64,000 nt of DNA from TMP-7 sp038212445 (lineage in GTDB: Bacteria; Acidobacteriota; Terriglobia; Bryobacterales; Bryobacteraceae). Numbering within the stretch: position 1 is the first letter of the stretch; every line of letters begins with the position of its first letter. The stretch is from positions 124,001-188,000 of the forward strand of contig JBBQUM010000003.1 in the NCBI GenBank assembly GCA_038212445.1, in the 5' to 3' direction. Shown one piece after another: positions 47,104 through 54,376 of this stretch. The position numbers and the translations under genes are program-made. Below the pieces are notes generated by a model, which was not told the origin of the DNA, made no database searches, and saw nothing but the letters and a program-made list of their open reading frames with translations.

Positions 47104-49755
47104 ATGTTGCGAAATCCGGTCAGTTGTATCGTTGTCTTTTCTCTTGCGCTCGGGGCCGCGGCGCAGGCACAGCAAGCTCCTGCAGGTCGCGGGCAGGGTC
47201 AACCGGGTGGTGCCGCGGCAGCGCCCGCGCGCATTCCGCCAATCGAAGAGCGCATCGCGGGCATGCAGAAGATGGACGGTTACTTTCCGATCTACTGGGA
47301 GGAGCGGACCGGTAACCTGTATCTCGAAATCCCGCGTTTCGACCAGACCTTTCTATACACAACCGGATTGGCGGCGGGCCTGGGCTCCAATGACATCGGC
47401 CTCGACCGCGGGCAACAGGGCTTCGGCCGGGTAGTCTCGTTCCAACGCGTAGGACCGCGCGTGATGTTGGTGCAGGGCAATGAATCGTTCCGTTCGTCGA
47501 GTGTCAATCCGGCGGAACGCAAGTCAGTTGAGGATTCATTCGCCAAATCTATTCTTTGGGGATTCACGGTGGCGGCGGAGTCGAGCGGCCGCGTGCTGGT
47601 GGACGCGAGCGACTTCTTCCTGCGGGACGGCCACGGAGCCGCCGGCTCGTTAGGCGCCTACCGGGTGGACCGCACGCGCAGCGCATTCTATCCGGCACGC
47701 ACGAAGGCATTTTCGAAGAACACGGAAGTAGAGGTGACGCTCACCTTCACCAATGAAGGTCAAGGGGGGCGCGGCGGCTTCGGCGGCGGTCCTTCGCAGG
47801 GTCCGCCGCAGATACAGGTAGGGCCAGCGGCGGCGGGTGGTGGACGGCGAGGCGGCTTTGGCGGGGGACTGTTCTCAGGGACGGTGGCAAGTGTGACGCC
47901 GTCGCCCGATGCCGTGACCTTGCGGGAGCACTACTCGCTGGTGGAATTGCCCGACAGCAGTTACCAGCCGCGCTATGACGATCCAAGAGCCGGCTACGGT
48001 GGGTTGAACTATGTTGATTACAGCGCGCCGATCGGCGAGTCGATGATGAAGCGGTATTTGCGGCGTCACCGTTTAGAGAAGAAGGATCCGCGCGCCGCCA
48101 TGAGCGAGGCCGTGACGCCGATTCATTACTGGGTGGATTCAGGGGCGCCGGAGGATGTGAAGCAGGCGCTGGTCGAAGGTGCGAGCTGGTGGAATCAGGC
48201 ATTTGAGGCGGCGGGATTCCGGAATGCATTCCAGGTGGCGGTGTTGCCCGAGGGCGCCGATCCGATGGATATCCGGTACAACATGATCAACTGGGTCCAC
48301 CGCTCGACTCGCGGCTGGAGCATGGGCGGGACGGTGGCGGATCCGCGAACCGGCGAGATCATCAAGGCGACGGTGACGCTTGGGTCGCTGCGCGATCGTC
48401 AGGATTATCTGATCTTCGAGGGACTGCTTTCGCCCTACGCCACCGGCAGCGAGAAACCCGACGTGCTTTACAAGACCGCACTGGCGCGAATCCGTCAACT
48501 GGCGGCGCACGAGGTGGGACACACGCTCGGACTGGGGCATAACTACTACGACAGTACGCAGGGTTGGATCTCGGTAATGGACTATCCGCACCCGCAGGAG
48601 AAGCTGAACGACGATGGCACCATCGATCTCTCCAACGCCTACCCGGCGCGTATCGGCGACTGGGACAAAGTGGCGATCAACTACGGCTATCGCGCGTTGC
48701 CCAAGGGCGATGAAGAGGCAGAACTGGCGAAAATCCTGAACGATGCCTGGGCGAAGGACCTGCGCTACATGACGAACCAGGACACCGATATTCATCCGCG
48801 CGTGGAGCAGTGGTCAAACGGCGTGAATCAGGCGGACGAGCTGAACCGGCTGATGAAGATCCGGCGAGCGGCGCTGAATCGATTGGGCGAGCACACTATC
48901 CGGCACGGCGCGCCGATGGCGACGATCGAGGAGCCGCTGGTGCCGATTTACATGTATCACCGGTATGCCGTGGAGTCGTCGGCGTCGATGGTGGCGGGCC
49001 AGGATTACATCTACGCGATGCGCGGGGACGGTCGAACGCCGATGAAGTGGGAGAGTGCGGCGAATCAGCGCAAGGCGCTGGAGGCGCTAGCCGGGACGCT
49101 GAAGCCGAGTGAACTGACTGTCCCGAAGCAGGTGCTGGACGCTATTCCTCCGCGTCCGCCGGGATTCGGGCGGCATCGTGAGCTGTTTCCCCGGACGACG
49201 GGCGACGGCTTCGATCCCATCAGTCCGGCAACCATCGCGTCGGACGTAACGATTGGCTTCGTTTTGACGCTCGACCGCTCGGCGCGGATGGTGGCGCAGC
49301 ATGCAGTAGATCCGGCGCTGCCTGGTCTCGAGGAAGTGATCGACCGGCTAACGAAAGCGACATTTGATGCTGCCGCGGCCAACCCCTATGAGGCGGAGAT
49401 CCGGCGCGCGGAGGAGCGTGTGCTGGTGGATCGCGTGATGTGGCTGGCGACGGGTGCCAGCAACGGGCAGGTGCGAGCGATTGCGTCGCACAAGTTGAGC
49501 AAGCTGGCGGTACGACTGCGCAGTGAGGCGGGCCAGAATGAGCCGGAGCAAGCACAGCGGGAACTATTGGCGGCCGACATCAAGCGCTTTCTGGAGCGTC
49601 CGGCGGATCCGATGCGTGTGATGCCTGCGCCGGATGCGCCCCCCGGCGCTCCGATTGGAGATACGGGGATGGACTGGCTTGCGCCGGCGCCGGGATGCAC
49701 ATGGTCGGCGGAGCATCCGGACTGGTGGTTTGAGGCGGATCGTCCCCTCATGTAG
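47104..49755 (+). CDS. Secreted zinc metalloprotease, DUF4953/DUF5117 type
   Basis: 883 residues with a signal peptide (CIVVFSLALGAAAQAQ). The active site HEVGHTLGLGHN lies near residue 468, with a downstream Met-turn-like region (SVMDYPHPQ), as in metzincins. The N-terminal DUF5117-like region (FPIYWEERTGNLYLEIPRF) has a Gly-rich insertion near 218-255 (GGRGGFGGG, then GGGRRGGFGGGLFSG). The C-terminal domain ends with an odd Ala/Pro-rich stretch. It should be exported and break down proteins outside the cytoplasm. It sits between the GH38-like gene and an esterase gene on one strand, with gaps of 44 and 39 bases, so the three may form one scavenging operon. Confidence 0.9.
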   Translation: MLRNPVSCIVVFSLALGAAAQAQQAPAGRGQGQPGGAAAAPARIPPIEERIAGMQKMDGYFPIYWEERTGNLYLEIPRFDQTFLYTTGLAAGLGSNDIGLDRGQQGFGRVVSFQRVGPRVMLVQGNESFRSSSVNPAERKSVEDSFAKSILWGFTVAAESSGRVLVDASDFFLRDGHGAAGSLGAYRVDRTRSAFYPARTKAFSKNTEVEVTLTFTNEGQGGRGGFGGGPSQGPPQIQVGPAAAGGGRRGGFGGGLFSGTVASVTPSPDAVTLREHYSLVELPDSSYQPRYDDPRAGYGGLNYVDYSAPIGESMMKRYLRRHRLEKKDPRAAMSEAVTPIHYWVDSGAPEDVKQALVEGASWWNQAFEAAGFRNAFQVAVLPEGADPMDIRYNMINWVHRSTRGWSMGGTVADPRTGEIIKATVTLGSLRDRQDYLIFEGLLSPYATGSEKPDVLYKTALARIRQLAAHEVGHTLGLGHNYYDSTQGWISVMDYPHPQEKLNDDGTIDLSNAYPARIGDWDKVAINYGYRALPKGDEEAELAKILNDAWAKDLRYMTNQDTDIHPRVEQWSNGVNQADELNRLMKIRRAALNRLGEHTIRHGAPMATIEEPLVPIYMYHRYAVESSASMVAGQDYIYAMRGDGRTPMKWESAANQRKALEALAGTLKPSELTVPKQVLDAIPPRPPGFGRHRELFPRTTGDGFDPISPATIASDVTIGFVLTLDRSARMVAQHAVDPALPGLEEVIDRLTKATFDAAAANPYEAEIRRAEERVLVDRVMWLATGASNGQVRAIASHKLSKLAVRLRSEAGQNEPEQAQRELLAADIKRFLERPADPMRVMPAPDAPPGAPIGDTGMDWLAPAPGCTWSAEHPDWWFEADRPLM

Positions 49756-49794
49756 TGCCCAGCCGGCGGACTGTGTTATGTTGGCCGCCGAGCT

Positions 49795-50811
49795 ATGCAA
49801 CGAAACCTCTGGGCATTATTCGGAATTCTTTCCACGATCGCGGCCGGGCAGGCGCCACCGGCCGCTCCGCCACAGGCACGGCCGGCGATGGCCGAGTCTT
49901 CGAACACCGACGTCTATTACAAACTGGCGCCGGACGCGATGCCGCAGGATGGCGTCCCGTCGGGCGAGATTCGCGGACCCTTTACGCTCCTCAGTGAAGC
50001 CTACCCGGGTACGCAACATACCTTCTGGGTCTATGTTCCTGCCCAGTACAATCCCGCCGTACCCGCAAGTCTGATGATCTTTAACGATGGGCAGGCGTTC
50101 ATGGCTCCGGCTGGTGATATGCGGGCGCAGGTGGTGATGGATAACCTGATTTTCCGGCACGAGATTCCGGTGATGATCGCTGTATTCATCAATCCGGGCC
50201 GGCGGCCGGATCAACCGGAGCCCACGCCGAGTAACTGGGGCGACCGCGACACAAACCGTCCCACGGAGTACAACACGCTCGATGACAGGTACGCACGCGT
50301 GATTGTCGATGAGCTCATGCCGATGATTTATAAGGACTACAACGTGTCGAAGGATCCGGAGCGGCACGGTATCGGCGGTTCAAGTTCGGGGGCGATCGCT
50401 GCGTTTACAGTGGCGTGGGAACGACCGAATCAGTTCCGGAAAGTGCTGAGCAACGTCGGCAGCTTTACGAATATCCGCGGCGGGGACGCCTATCCGGATA
50501 TCATTCGCAAGACCGAGAGGAAGCCGATTCGGATCTTTCTGGTGGATGGGCGGAATGACAATCGTGCGTTGCGTGCCGATGGCACCTACGACCAGCGTCG
50601 CGACTGGTTCTATCAGAATGTCCGGATGCAGCAGGCGCTGAGCGAGAAGGGATACGAGGTGAACTATTCGTGGGGAGTCCAGCGGCACGGCCAGAAGATG
50701 CTGCAGACAGTGTTTCCCGAGATGATGCGCTGGCTATGGCGTGATCACGGGGTGTCGACAGACGTGCACGACATGGTGGAGCGGACCCCGCGAGGCGCTG
50801 CCAAGCAGTAA
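49795..50811 (+). CDS. Secreted esterase of the enterochelin-esterase/alpha-beta hydrolase type
   Basis: 338 residues with a signal peptide (LWALFGILSTIAAGQ). The fold is the Fes/feruloyl-esterase-like alpha/beta hydrolase. The nucleophile elbow is HGIGGSSSGAIAAFTVAW (GxSxG, serine near residue 197). The acid is likely in FLVDGRNDN and the histidine in SWGVQRHGQ. The role may be cleavage of an ester in a siderophore or plant polymer, but the substrate is not visible. It follows the metalloprotease by 39 bases and ends in a perfect hairpin at 50.82 kb. Confidence 0.88.
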   Translation: MQRNLWALFGILSTIAAGQAPPAAPPQARPAMAESSNTDVYYKLAPDAMPQDGVPSGEIRGPFTLLSEAYPGTQHTFWVYVPAQYNPAVPASLMIFNDGQAFMAPAGDMRAQVVMDNLIFRHEIPVMIAVFINPGRRPDQPEPTPSNWGDRDTNRPTEYNTLDDRYARVIVDELMPMIYKDYNVSKDPERHGIGGSSSGAIAAFTVAWERPNQFRKVLSNVGSFTNIRGGDAYPDIIRKTERKPIRIFLVDGRNDNRALRADGTYDQRRDWFYQNVRMQQALSEKGYEVNYSWGVQRHGQKMLQTVFPEMMRWLWRDHGVSTDVHDMVERTPRGAAKQ

Positions 50812-50817
50812 ATGGAA

Positions 50818-50846
50818 CGAGGCTGCACACTTGCAGTGCAGCCTCG
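50818..50846. terminator. Hairpin between esterase and rpmB genes
   Basis: CGAGGCTGCAC and GTGCAGCCTCG pair perfectly over 11 bases around a seven-base loop (50818-50846). It lies six bases after the esterase stop and downstream of rpmB on the opposite strand, so it can serve both. No strong T-run follows on the plus strand. Confidence 0.65.
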
Positions 50847-50884
50847 CCGTGAAGTTCTGAATTAAATTGAGGACGTTAGGGAAA

Positions 50885-51076
50885 CTACGCTACCTTAACG
50901 ACTTTGCCGCTCTTGATGCAGGACGTGCACACCTTAACCCGCTTGTTCGAGCCGCCAATGATGGCGCGAACGCGTTGCAGGTTCAGGTTCCAGCGGCGCT
51001 TGGTCACATTGTGGGCGTGGCTGATCCGATTCCCGAACGCCGGGCCCCGGCCGCACACTTCACACACTTTCGCCAT
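50885..51076 (-). CDS. rpmB: Ribosomal protein bL28
   Basis: 63 residues, the short cysteine-bearing form of bL28. MAKVCEVCGRGPAFGN, then SHAHNVTKRRWNLNLQRV and VKVCTSCIKSGKV. Cysteines at 5, 8, 50 and 53 make a zinc ribbon, i.e. the zinc-dependent (C+) paralogue, whereas some bacteria carry a Zn-free copy expressed under zinc starvation. It is a single gene between the esterase and the amine dehydrogenase operon. Confidence 0.98.
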   Translation of the reverse strand: MAKVCEVCGRGPAFGNRISHAHNVTKRRWNLNLQRVRAIIGGSNKRVKVCTSCIKSGKVVKVA

Positions 51077-51160
51077 GACATACTCCTCGACTTTCGATTA
51101 CGAGGATTAGTTTAGCAGGGTTAGGGAGGGGGAGGCAAATCGGGGGGATGGAGCGGCCTG

Positions 51161-51211
51161 GGAAATCGGTCTCTGACACCGATTCCTGGAAATCGGTCTC
51201 TGACACCGATT
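51161..51211. repeat. Two tandem small palindromes after the amine dehydrogenase operon
   Basis: Two copies of GGAAATCGGTCTCTGACACC followed by GATT, at 51161-51184 and 51188-51211 (period 27). Each folds as AATCGGT / ACCGATT with a seven-base loop. They lie 6 bases past the last operon gene's stop on the minus strand and could slow or end transcription. An 18-base piece of the same sequence occurs inside the ArsC-like gene at 11291. Confidence 0.8.
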
Positions 51212-51216
51212 TTCAG

Positions 51217-51669
51217 CTATTTAGCTAGCTGGCCGGTGTGGCGGGCGACGGCGAAGCTGGGACCTTCGAGTGAGCCGGCTTTGGCGGACCCTGTGACGCG
51301 GATCACGCCTTCGAGGTCGCCTGGATTGGTACCTGCCGGGGCGACAATCCGGATCCGGGCGGCGATCCCGCTCAGAATCTCGGCGTGTCCGGTTGTGCCC
51401 ACGCTGAGGTTCACCAGGTCCATGCCGTTCGCGATGCACCATTCCAGTCCGGCAACCAACGTGTCGATGGGGCAGGCGAGCGAGCGGTCGAAGATCTTCA
51501 CGACGAAGAGTTCGGCGGTGGGCGCGCTGGCACGAATCGTGGCCGCGACTGCGGTGCCGTGGCCCAAGTGGTCGGTCAGATCTTCGCCAACGATCGCAAC
51601 ACCGCCGGCGATCGGCCCCACCAGTGGATGCGCGGCGAAGATTCCGCTATCCACGATGGCAACGCGCAT
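51217..51669 (-). CDS. qhpE: Minimal subtilisin-like protease for QHNDH gamma-subunit maturation (QhpE-like)
   Basis: 150 residues, very short for S8 peptidases. The catalytic triad is visible: Asp in AIVDSGIF, His in DHLGHGTAVAATI and Ser in GPSFAVARH. A candidate oxyanion Asn is in APAGTNPGD. In Paracoccus the QhpE subtilisin removes the 28-residue leader of the gamma subunit after crosslinking; the assignment here rests on operon position and fold. The protein lacks a signal peptide, in line with cytosolic leader processing. It follows qhpB after three bases and is the last gene of the operon. Confidence 0.85.
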   Translation of the reverse strand: MRVAIVDSGIFAAHPLVGPIAGGVAIVGEDLTDHLGHGTAVAATIRASAPTAELFVVKIFDRSLACPIDTLVAGLEWCIANGMDLVNLSVGTTGHAEILSGIAARIRIVAPAGTNPGDLEGVIRVTGSAKAGSLEGPSFAVARHTGQLAK

Positions 51670-51672
51670 CGT

Positions 51673-52752
51673 TTAGGGCGCCGCAACCAGCAGCAATCCG
51701 CTCATATCCGCATCGAGTTCGATGGTCCGGAGGTACTTGTAGGTGGCCGCTTCGTAAACGTCGATGGTCCGGCCGGCGGTGAAGATGTAAAGCAGCTTGC
51801 CGTTCGAACTCGCTTTGACGTTCATTCGCGGACGTCCGGGGAATTCGGTGCGGCTCAACAGGCGCTTGTTTTTCAGATCGAAGGTCCAGAACTCGTACTT
51901 ACCGATTTCCTGATGGAGTCCGTAGCCCACTTCTCGATTGGGAGCCATGGTAAAGCTGACACCGGTGGCCGGGCCAAGGGCGTAGAAATCCACCTGTTTC
52001 TGCTGCAGGTTGACACGCGCGATTCCCATCAGGCGCCGGTTCTGCACTGCGTCCTGCACATTGAAAATGCCGGTGAAGTAGCCGGGATCCTCGTAGGTAT
52101 CGTCGAGTCCGCCAAAGTTGATGCGGCCGAAACCGTCCTCGATCGGCTTGGACAACTCCCACTTGTCCACTTCCTTGAAGTCCTTAGTGTCGTAGACCAC
52201 GATGTCGTCGCCAAAGATGTAGAGAAGCTTGCCGTCGGGAGAGTACTTGAAGCCGGCGAACTCGCGCTCCTCGTTATTCGGCCACGGAATCTTGCGGGCC
52301 ACTTTGTGCTGCTTCAGATCGTAGAGCAGGATCTCGTTCGCTCCGATTTCCCAGTGATCGATCAGCTTGGTGTAAGACCGCGCGGTGAGCACCATGAAGT
52401 TCTCAGTGGGGTCCGGTTCCATACCGCGCACGCGCACTTTCTTGTTGCCTTCACTGAGCCGGAACGTATCGAGCACCCGGGCTCCGGCGAGATCGGCGAT
52501 GGAGATGTCCTCCATGTTCTCGCTCACCCAATAGGCATGCTTCTTGTCTTTCGAGAGCGACAGGCTATAGGGCGTTCCGGTGGGCGTGCGAAATTCACCC
52601 GTGACCTTCTCGGTTGCTTCGTCAATGATGAAGATGCGTCCGGGCCGGCCGGAAACATACAGTTTTCCCTTTCCGCCACCCGGTTGCGGCTGAGCGAAGG
52701 CGGCGGCTGCAAGGGCGATACACAGGGCTGCGCGAGTGATGTTGAGGATCAT
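51673..52752 (-). CDS. qhpB: Quinohemoprotein amine dehydrogenase beta subunit (beta-propeller)
   Basis: 359 residues from the ATG at 52752, which overlaps the qhpC stop as ATGA and gives a signal peptide (MILNITRAALCIALAAAAFA). A longer frame starting at 52872 would overlap qhpC and is unlikely. The mature protein is a seven-bladed propeller: GKLYVSGRPGRIFIIDEATE, GKLLYIFGDDIVVYDTKDF, GKLLYIFTAGRTIDVYEAAT. In the known structure this subunit cradles the small gamma subunit that holds the quinone. It works in the periplasm with alpha and gamma. Confidence 0.93.
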   Translation of the reverse strand: MILNITRAALCIALAAAAFAQPQPGGGKGKLYVSGRPGRIFIIDEATEKVTGEFRTPTGTPYSLSLSKDKKHAYWVSENMEDISIADLAGARVLDTFRLSEGNKKVRVRGMEPDPTENFMVLTARSYTKLIDHWEIGANEILLYDLKQHKVARKIPWPNNEEREFAGFKYSPDGKLLYIFGDDIVVYDTKDFKEVDKWELSKPIEDGFGRINFGGLDDTYEDPGYFTGIFNVQDAVQNRRLMGIARVNLQQKQVDFYALGPATGVSFTMAPNREVGYGLHQEIGKYEFWTFDLKNKRLLSRTEFPGRPRMNVKASSNGKLLYIFTAGRTIDVYEAATYKYLRTIELDADMSGLLLVAAP

Positions 52753-53063
52753 GGGAAGACGAGGTCGATATTGCGCCAGTCCTTTTGAGCGGCGGCGCAC
52801 TTGCTGGTCCAGTCGGCGGCATGGTTGAGTTGATCGGGGACCTGTGCCGGCCAGAAGCAGCCGGTATGGCAATCAAACAGGTCACGCTCCACTGGCTGAC
52901 AGAGTCCTGCGGTGCCCCCGGTTGAGTCAGCTTCCCAACCAGGTGAGAAAACCAGGGCGCAGCCGAGTGGGAAATGCGGTTGGCCGCCCGGCGGACCTTG
53001 CTGTTTGGCCACCACATCTGCGATGCGGTGAGCCTTCTGATTTACGGGCTTAAGATGCTTCAT
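52749..53063 (-). CDS. qhpC: Quinohemoprotein amine dehydrogenase gamma subunit precursor, crosslinked peptide with CTQ cofactor
   Basis: 104 residues that become a small, multiply crosslinked subunit. By alignment to the Paracoccus/Pseudomonas gamma subunit, the first 28 residues are the leader and the core follows. The thioether pairs fall at C35-E44, C55-D61 and C69-D77, with spacings of 9, 6 and 8 as in the known protein. C65 and W71 would form cysteine tryptophylquinone. Core pieces are GCALVFSPGWEAD, CQPVERDLFDC and GCFWPAQVPD. The subunit has one substitution where the known protein has WW (here FW), with the quinone Trp kept. It overlaps qhpD and qhpB by four bases each. Confidence 0.95.
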   Translation of the reverse strand: MKHLKPVNQKAHRIADVVAKQQGPPGGQPHFPLGCALVFSPGWEADSTGGTAGLCQPVERDLFDCHTGCFWPAQVPDQLNHAADWTSKCAAAQKDWRNIDLVFP

Positions 53064-54376
53064 GAGACGGCCTCCATTTGCGGCGCCGAAATGCGATTGT
53101 TCAGAAAGTCAGGACGCCGGACAGACAACTCTCCGTAGATTTGGAGGCAGGTGTCGGTCCAGGCGCGAATCCACTCACAGTAGTGCAGGTTGGCGTGCCC
53201 GGTATCGCCGTAACGGGTGTGGGCCTCGTGATAACAGCCGCCCGAGCACATCGGACGCGCCCAGCATTGTGTGCAATCGGTCTTATTGTCGATGTGATGT
53301 TTCTCGAGCAATGAGATCTGCACGAGGCGGTCAACTCCAGCTGTGACGCTTCCCAGCTTGTGATCGTCGGAGCCGGCGAAGCGATGACACAGCGCGACGT
53401 CGCCGCTGGTAGAAACGCCCATGAGCCCCAAGCCCGCGCCGCAGGGATAAGCTTTGCTGACGCCTTTGTGGATCTCCTCCAGCGTGTCCTTCACGTTCGA
53501 GAAGCCATGGTGGCGGCCCGCAATCACGGTCTCGCAAAACTCCCAGGCGAGTTCCTGAAACTGCGCGAGCATCTTGTCGAATCCGCCGTCACTAATTGCG
53601 TACTCGCGAATGCTGGCCGTAGTGACAGGAGCAAAACCTACTTCGGCAAAGCCGATGTCTTCGGTAAGGTGACGGAAGATGCGTTTGACGTCGAGCGTCT
53701 GCGAGGTCAACGTGACGCGCGCGCCGATGGGGCGGGCTGTGTGTTGACGTAGCAGGTCGCGAATCTTCGGCGCGACGATGTCATAGCTGCCAGTGCCATT
53801 CTTGAAAACGCGGAACTGGTCCTGCATCTCCCGCGGACCGTCAATCGAAATCGTGACGCCCACCTGATTGTCGATCAGCCATGCGACGATTTCGGGACGA
53901 AGCAGCGTGGCGTTAGTCGTGAGGCTGAAGTCAATATGCTTGCCGGTTTCAGCAGCGCGGCGGCGGCCATATGCGATTGTCGACTTCAGAATTGGAAAAT
54001 TGAGGAGGGTTTCTCCACCGAAGAAGGTCAGGTGGACCATCTCGTTGTTGCCGGCCTCGGCGAGGAGGAAGTCGACGGATTCGCGCGCCGTCTGTTCGCT
54101 CATGAATTTCGGCTGCGCACCGTTCTCGGTGTCGACGATTTTGTCTTCGCCGTACTCATAGCAGTAGGTGCAACTCAGGTTGCACTGATTGGTGACGTTC
54201 AGGACGAGGGTGGTGAGCGGGAATCCGGCGGGCGGCAACTGCCTGCCGGGGGATTCAGGTGAAGCGAGTTCTGCCCCGATCTCCGCGTCGGTAAGGGCCT
54301 CGTCGAGTTCAAAAATGGCGGCGGTGTCCGAGTGGTAGACGAAGTTTCGTCCCGAGGCATTGAACCGGTGAATCAT
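53060..54376 (-). CDS. qhpD: Radical SAM/SPASM thioether-forming enzyme for the gamma subunit (QhpD)
   Basis: 438 residues. The radical SAM cluster motif CNLSCTYC (C65, C69, C72) follows LTTLVLNVTNQ. The C-terminal SPASM region holds further clusters: AYPCGAGLG, VALCHRFAG, CTQCWARPMCSGGC and HYCEWIRAW. QhpD installs the Cys-to-Asp/Glu thioether bonds of the gamma subunit by abstracting hydrogen from methylene carbons. Operon position immediately before qhpC and the family signature make the assignment firm. Its ATG overlaps the qhpA stop as ATGA. Confidence 0.95.
   Translation of the reverse strand: MIHRFNASGRNFVYHSDTAAIFELDEALTDAEIGAELASPESPGRQLPPAGFPLTTLVLNVTNQCNLSCTYCYEYGEDKIVDTENGAQPKFMSEQTARESVDFLLAEAGNNEMVHLTFFGGETLLNFPILKSTIAYGRRRAAETGKHIDFSLTTNATLLRPEIVAWLIDNQVGVTISIDGPREMQDQFRVFKNGTGSYDIVAPKIRDLLRQHTARPIGARVTLTSQTLDVKRIFRHLTEDIGFAEVGFAPVTTASIREYAISDGGFDKMLAQFQELAWEFCETVIAGRHHGFSNVKDTLEEIHKGVSKAYPCGAGLGLMGVSTSGDVALCHRFAGSDDHKLGSVTAGVDRLVQISLLEKHHIDNKTDCTQCWARPMCSGGCYHEAHTRYGDTGHANLHYCEWIRAWTDTCLQIYGELSVRRPDFLNNRISAPQMEAVS

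Noticed and set aside
50818..50846. Riboswitch or leader of rpmB
   Set aside because: The hairpin is 3' of rpmB on its own strand and 3' of the esterase; it is a shared terminator-like structure, not a leader.
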